This document shows positions 61,435 through 64,000 of a stretch of DNA of 64,000 nucleotides, piece by piece. The DNA is from Wocania arenilitoris (GTDB taxonomy: Bacteria; Bacteroidota; Bacteroidia; Flavobacteriales; Flavobacteriaceae): the NCBI RefSeq assembly GCF_021728535.1, contig NZ_JAKKDU010000001.1, forward strand, positions 124,001 to 188,000, in the 5' to 3' direction. Positions within the stretch are counted from its first letter, which is position 1. Every line of letters starts with the position of its first letter. Position numbers and translations under genes: made by a program. The notes beneath the pieces were generated by a model. The model ran no database searches and was not told the origin of the DNA. It was given only the letters and a program-made list of their open reading frames with translations.

Positions 61435-62243
61435 TATTCCTGTATACTTACTTTATAATTAATGCCGTATGTTTTGGTTAAGTTATCATCATTAAAAATA
61501 TCTTTAACTGGTCCTGTTGCAATTTTCTTTACATTTAAAAAAGTAACCCAATCAAAATATTCTGGAACAGTTTGTAAATCATGGTGTACAACAATAACCG
61601 TTTTTCCAGCTTTTCGCAGTTCTTTTAAAATATTAATAATGGCTATTTCGGTTGTGGCATCAACACCTTGAAAAGGTTCATCCATAAAATAAATAGAGGC
61701 GTTTTGTACCAAAGCACGGGCTAAAAATATGCGTTGCTGTTGTCCACCAGAAAGCTGACTTATTTGTCTGTTTTTAAAAGCTAGCATACCTACTTTTTCT
61801 AAAGCTTCAAGTGCTGCTTTTTTTTCTTTTTGTTTTGGACGTTTTATCCAGCCTAAACTGCCATAGGTTCCCATCATTACAACATCCAAAGCGGTTGTAG
61901 GGAAATCCCAATCTACACTTCCTTTTTGAGGCACGTAGGCTACTAATTTACGTTGTTCTTCATAAGGTTTTTTGTAAATACTAACACTACCTGCAATAGG
62001 CTTTAAAATGCCTAAAATAGCTTTTATTAATGTTGATTTACCTGCGCCATTTGGCCCTACAATGGCCATAAGTACACCTTCGGGAATTTCTAAATCAATA
62101 TCCCAAAGTACGGGTTTATAATTGTAGGCTACAGTTAAGTCATCTACTTGTACTGCTATTACTCCTGCGGAGGCAGGAGTCTTATAAATAGAATTACTGT
62201 CTCTTATATTTTTCTTTAGTTCTTTTTCCATTTTAAAATTCAA
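61434..62243 (-). CDS. Metal ABC transporter ATP-binding protein with repeat-derived N-terminus
   Basis: The ATPase of the operon, 269 residues. Walker [10 protein letters not shown] at 63-71, signature LSGGQ at 164-168, Walker B IYFMDEP at 184-190, His in VVHHDL. The first 27 residues are unlike relatives that I recall, which begin near [20 protein letters not shown]: residues 21-27 (KTPASAG) come from the palindrome ACTCCTGCGGAGGCAGGAGT at 62161-62180, a variant of the repeat at 62258. No start codon lies between the repeat and the conserved part. Confidence 0.93.
   Translation of the reverse strand: MNFKMEKELKKNIRDSNSIYKTPASAGVIAVQVDDLTVAYNYKPVLWDIDLEIPEGVLMAIVGPNGAGKSTLIKAILGILKPIAGSVSIYKKPYEEQRKLVAYVPQKGSVDWDFPTTALDVVMMGTYGSLGWIKRPKQKEKKAALEALEKVGMLAFKNRQISQLSGGQQQRIFLARALVQNASIYFMDEPFQGVDATTEIAIINILKELRKAGKTVIVVHHDLQTVPEYFDWVTFLNVKKIATGPVKDIFNDDNLTKTYGINYKVSIQE
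62161..62180. repeat. GCAGGAGT palindrome inside the ATPase gene
   Basis: ACTCCTGCGGAGGCAGGAGT: 8-base perfect arms and a GGAG loop. A variant of the intergenic repeat at 40984 and 62258. In frame. Confidence 0.75.
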
Positions 62244-62257
62244 CTATCTTTGATGAG

Positions 62258-62277
62258 ATTCCTGCGAAAGCAGGAAT
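62258..62277. repeat. GCAGGAAT palindrome between the binding protein and ATPase genes
   Basis: ATTCCTGCGAAAGCAGGAAT, identical to 40984-41003. It abuts the stop codon of the binding-protein gene (one base overlap) and ends about 14 bases before the ATPase start. In mRNA it would form a hairpin and could stabilise the upstream message. Confidence 0.8.
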
Positions 62278-63188
62278 TATTTTAAAGCACTTACAATAGT
62301 ATTTACATTATATTCAAACATGCCAATATAAGTGCCTTCAACTGTGCCATCATCCCCTAATGCATCAGAATAAAGGGTGCCTCCAATTTTTATATTATGT
62401 CCTTTAGAGTTTACAGCGGCTTGTAACGCTTCAATAGTTCGTTTTGGCACAGAACTTTCAACAAAAATAGCTTTTACATCTTTTTCAATAATAAACGCTG
62501 CTAATTTTTGAACATCCTGAACACCAGCTTCAGTCGCTGTTGATAAACCTTGTAATCCAACCACCTCAAAATCGTAACTTTTTCCAAAATAATTAAAGGC
62601 GTCATGTGCTGTTACTAATATTCTTTTTTCTTTTGGAAGTGTTTCAATAATGTTTTTTATTTTATTTTGAAGCGCATCTAGTTTTTCTAAATATTGCTTT
62701 TCATTTTCTTTATAATTGTTAGCATTTTTAGGGTCTTTTTCAGATAGTACTAAAGTTACTTTTTTAGCAAATTGCTTGAAGTAGGCAATGTTAAACCAAA
62801 CATGCGGATCGTAATTAGATGCGAAATAGTCTGAGCCAATTAACGTGCTTTTATCAATTTCTTCAGCTAAAGCAATTGGTGTTTTCGTCTTGCTTTTCAT
62901 TTTTTCAAAAACTTCAACTAATTTGCCTTCAAGATGTAATCCGTTATAAAAAATAATGTCTGCATTTACTAATTTTGTAACATCGCCTTCACTGGCTTTG
63001 TAAAGATGCGGATCAACGCCGCTTCCCATTAAACCTTCAACTTTTATATAATCTCCACCAATGGTTTTAACCAAATCTGTAATCATGGTTGTTGTGGTAA
63101 TAATATTTAGTTTCTCATTTTCTTTTTTATCGGTTTTACAACCAAAAAATAGTGTTATAATTATAAGTGTTATAAGTTTTTTTTTCAT
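62277..63188 (-). CDS. Metal-binding lipoprotein of the ABC operon (TroA-like)
   Basis: A 303-residue cluster A-1 solute-binding lipoprotein (MKKKLITLIIITLFFGCKTD; lipobox FFGC, Cys17). The metal ligands expected of TroA-type proteins are present: His61 in DPHLYKAS, His129 in DPHVWFN, His194 in TAHDAFNYF and Asp274 in YSDALG; three His and one Asp is the TroA set, rather than the His-His-Glu-Asp of PsaA. The likely metals are zinc or manganese; a loop rich in His is lacking. Next to the ATPase gene, with a hairpin between. Confidence 0.92.
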   Translation of the reverse strand: MKKKLITLIIITLFFGCKTDKKENEKLNIITTTTMITDLVKTIGGDYIKVEGLMGSGVDPHLYKASEGDVTKLVNADIIFYNGLHLEGKLVEVFEKMKSKTKTPIALAEEIDKSTLIGSDYFASNYDPHVWFNIAYFKQFAKKVTLVLSEKDPKNANNYKENEKQYLEKLDALQNKIKNIIETLPKEKRILVTAHDAFNYFGKSYDFEVVGLQGLSTATEAGVQDVQKLAAFIIEKDVKAIFVESSVPKRTIEALQAAVNSKGHNIKIGGTLYSDALGDDGTVEGTYIGMFEYNVNTIVSALK

Positions 63189-63198
63189 CTTTTCGAAA

Positions 63199-63996
63199 TT
63201 ATTTTTTTCTTACTCTATAACTAAAACCTAGACCAAATAATAAATCTTGTCCTTCTGTAATACTTGTTCCAAAATAAGTGTCTAACTGTAAATCATCATT
63301 CACCAAATAGGTAAAACCAGCGTCCCAATAGTGATTTGCTGATGAGTCTTCAGGCAAATCGCCATACAATTCTGCATACACACCAAATTTTTCGCTTAAG
63401 CTATAGCCATAAGCTACTGTATATATTGCTGCTGCTTCAGGTGAGTCGTCCCCCCATTGTGCCCCAATGTTATAGCCTAAACTAGATTTTTCGCTTAAGG
63501 TATGAGATAACGATAATCTAAAATCTACACCTGTGTACTCAGGTCGATAATCAGCCGATGCACTAAATATTGGAAATACATGACCGATTAATGCAATTTC
63601 TGGCATGCATCCATTTTCTTCGGCGATGTCTATTTTCATACCCAATAATAATGGTGATAATCCACTCATTACATTATTAAGTTTATTGCCATTTACTTTA
63701 GTTACACCTTCAACAAAATCCCAACCTAATCGTAATTCTAAGTTGTCTAGAATTCCATAGCGAATAAGCATGGTGTTGAATGTATAATCTTCAGATTTAA
63801 TATTATTTGCTTCAAAGGATTCATATAATCCTCCAGTTTCAAATTGTAAAATCCCTTTGCCAACTGTAGATGAAGCTTCAGTTGCATCTGGTCTATCAGT
63901 TACTATAGTACCAAGTTCATTTGTTTCTTGAGCAAATGAAAAAGTTGAGGTAAGCAATATTATGCCTAAAAGTAAATTGTTGTTAGTTAGTTTCAT
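63199..63996 (-). CDS. Outer-membrane barrel protein at the head of the metal operon
   Basis: A 265-residue exported protein with signal peptide ending FAQ (about residue 23), then a pattern of short antiparallel strands (GILQFETGGLYESFEANNIK; LELRLGWDFVEGVTKVNG; FGVYAELYGDLPED) and a C-terminal LLFGLGFSYRVRKK. It resembles the phenol-degradation MetA-like transporter barrel (PF13557), often found beside metal ABC transporters in Flavobacteriaceae. Ten bases before the binding-protein gene, so it may be the outer-membrane route for the metal; that is an inference. Its start is at the window edge and its upstream region is not visible. Confidence 0.82.
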   Translation of the reverse strand: MKLTNNNLLLGIILLTSTFSFAQETNELGTIVTDRPDATEASSTVGKGILQFETGGLYESFEANNIKSEDYTFNTMLIRYGILDNLELRLGWDFVEGVTKVNGNKLNNVMSGLSPLLLGMKIDIAEENGCMPEIALIGHVFPIFSASADYRPEYTGVDFRLSLSHTLSEKSSLGYNIGAQWGDDSPEAAAIYTVAYGYSLSEKFGVYAELYGDLPEDSSANHYWDAGFTYLVNDDLQLDTYFGTSITEGQDLLFGLGFSYRVRKK

Positions 63997-64000
63997 TAAC

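Overview
The window reads as chromosomal DNA of a low-GC marine-type member of the Bacteroidetes, most likely family Flavobacteriaceae. The evidence is AT-rich coding with TAnnTTTG promoter boxes (several with TTTG 18-19 bases upstream), no Shine-Dalgarno leaders, a type IX secretion protein (PorZ-like) and T9SS-type C-terminal domains, a split atpDC operon, and gene families typical of the group (Coa1-like, DUF2975, THC0290_0291-like, DUF6646-like, TlpA/DUF4369-like). It is mostly core genome with small scars of transposition. I see no tRNA, rRNA, CRISPR array, prophage or obvious defence island.

Layout: 1-3.3 kb, the end of an SGNH hydrolase and the F1 beta/epsilon genes; 3.3-4.4 kb, a graveyard of nested insertion-sequence fragments; 4.5-9.2 kb, cvpA, pheS with two small conserved neighbours, gpsA and a lipoprotein; 9.25-9.5 kb, a second scar of the same IS with the tail of an S9 peptidase; 9.5-12 kb, umuC-umuD and an XRE/DUF2975 pair; 12-23.3 kb, a biotin region (bioF, DUF2007, bioD, SEC-C protein, bioA, a ketosynthase, then bioB) interrupted by a decayed Gfo/Idh/MocA gene and a LytS/LytTR-type two-component pair on the other strand; 23-31 kb, a cupin protein, a small outer-membrane protein, recX, a T9SS cargo protein, a TonB receptor and recO; 31-45 kb, porZ, gdhA, a cystathionine gamma-synthase family enzyme, small housekeeping genes, a BON/LysM protein, bacilliredoxin, a TerB-DnaJ protein, an ECF sigma factor with a membrane anti-sigma/TonB-C fusion, and an LD-carboxypeptidase; 45-52 kb, metG, two envelope lipoproteins, an oxidoreductase and a dead IS1182 element; 52-57 kb, mfd and a TlpA-like protein; 57-64 kb, a sulfatase, yraN and a TroA-type metal ABC operon with a porin-like first gene.

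The most unusual signal is a set of short dispersed palindromic repeats. They lie between genes, and five sequences of the same kinds lie in frame inside conserved protein genes (bioF, the biotin-region ketosynthase, metG, mfd and the metal ABC ATPase), each at a place that looks like a loop or terminal extension. This resembles the Rickettsia palindromic elements and I know of no description of it in this group. A second pattern is that several gene fragments are cut off exactly at a TATACCAATT-like IS terminus, which lets one read past transposition events from the scars.

Working together: the biotin genes cover pimeloyl-thioester to biotin (BioF, BioA, BioD, BioB), and the ketosynthase may supply the pimelate arm, since no bioC or bioH is visible. 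The metal operon contains a TroA-like binding protein, an ATPase, a small membrane protein (frameshifted here) and two permeases with winged-helix tails.
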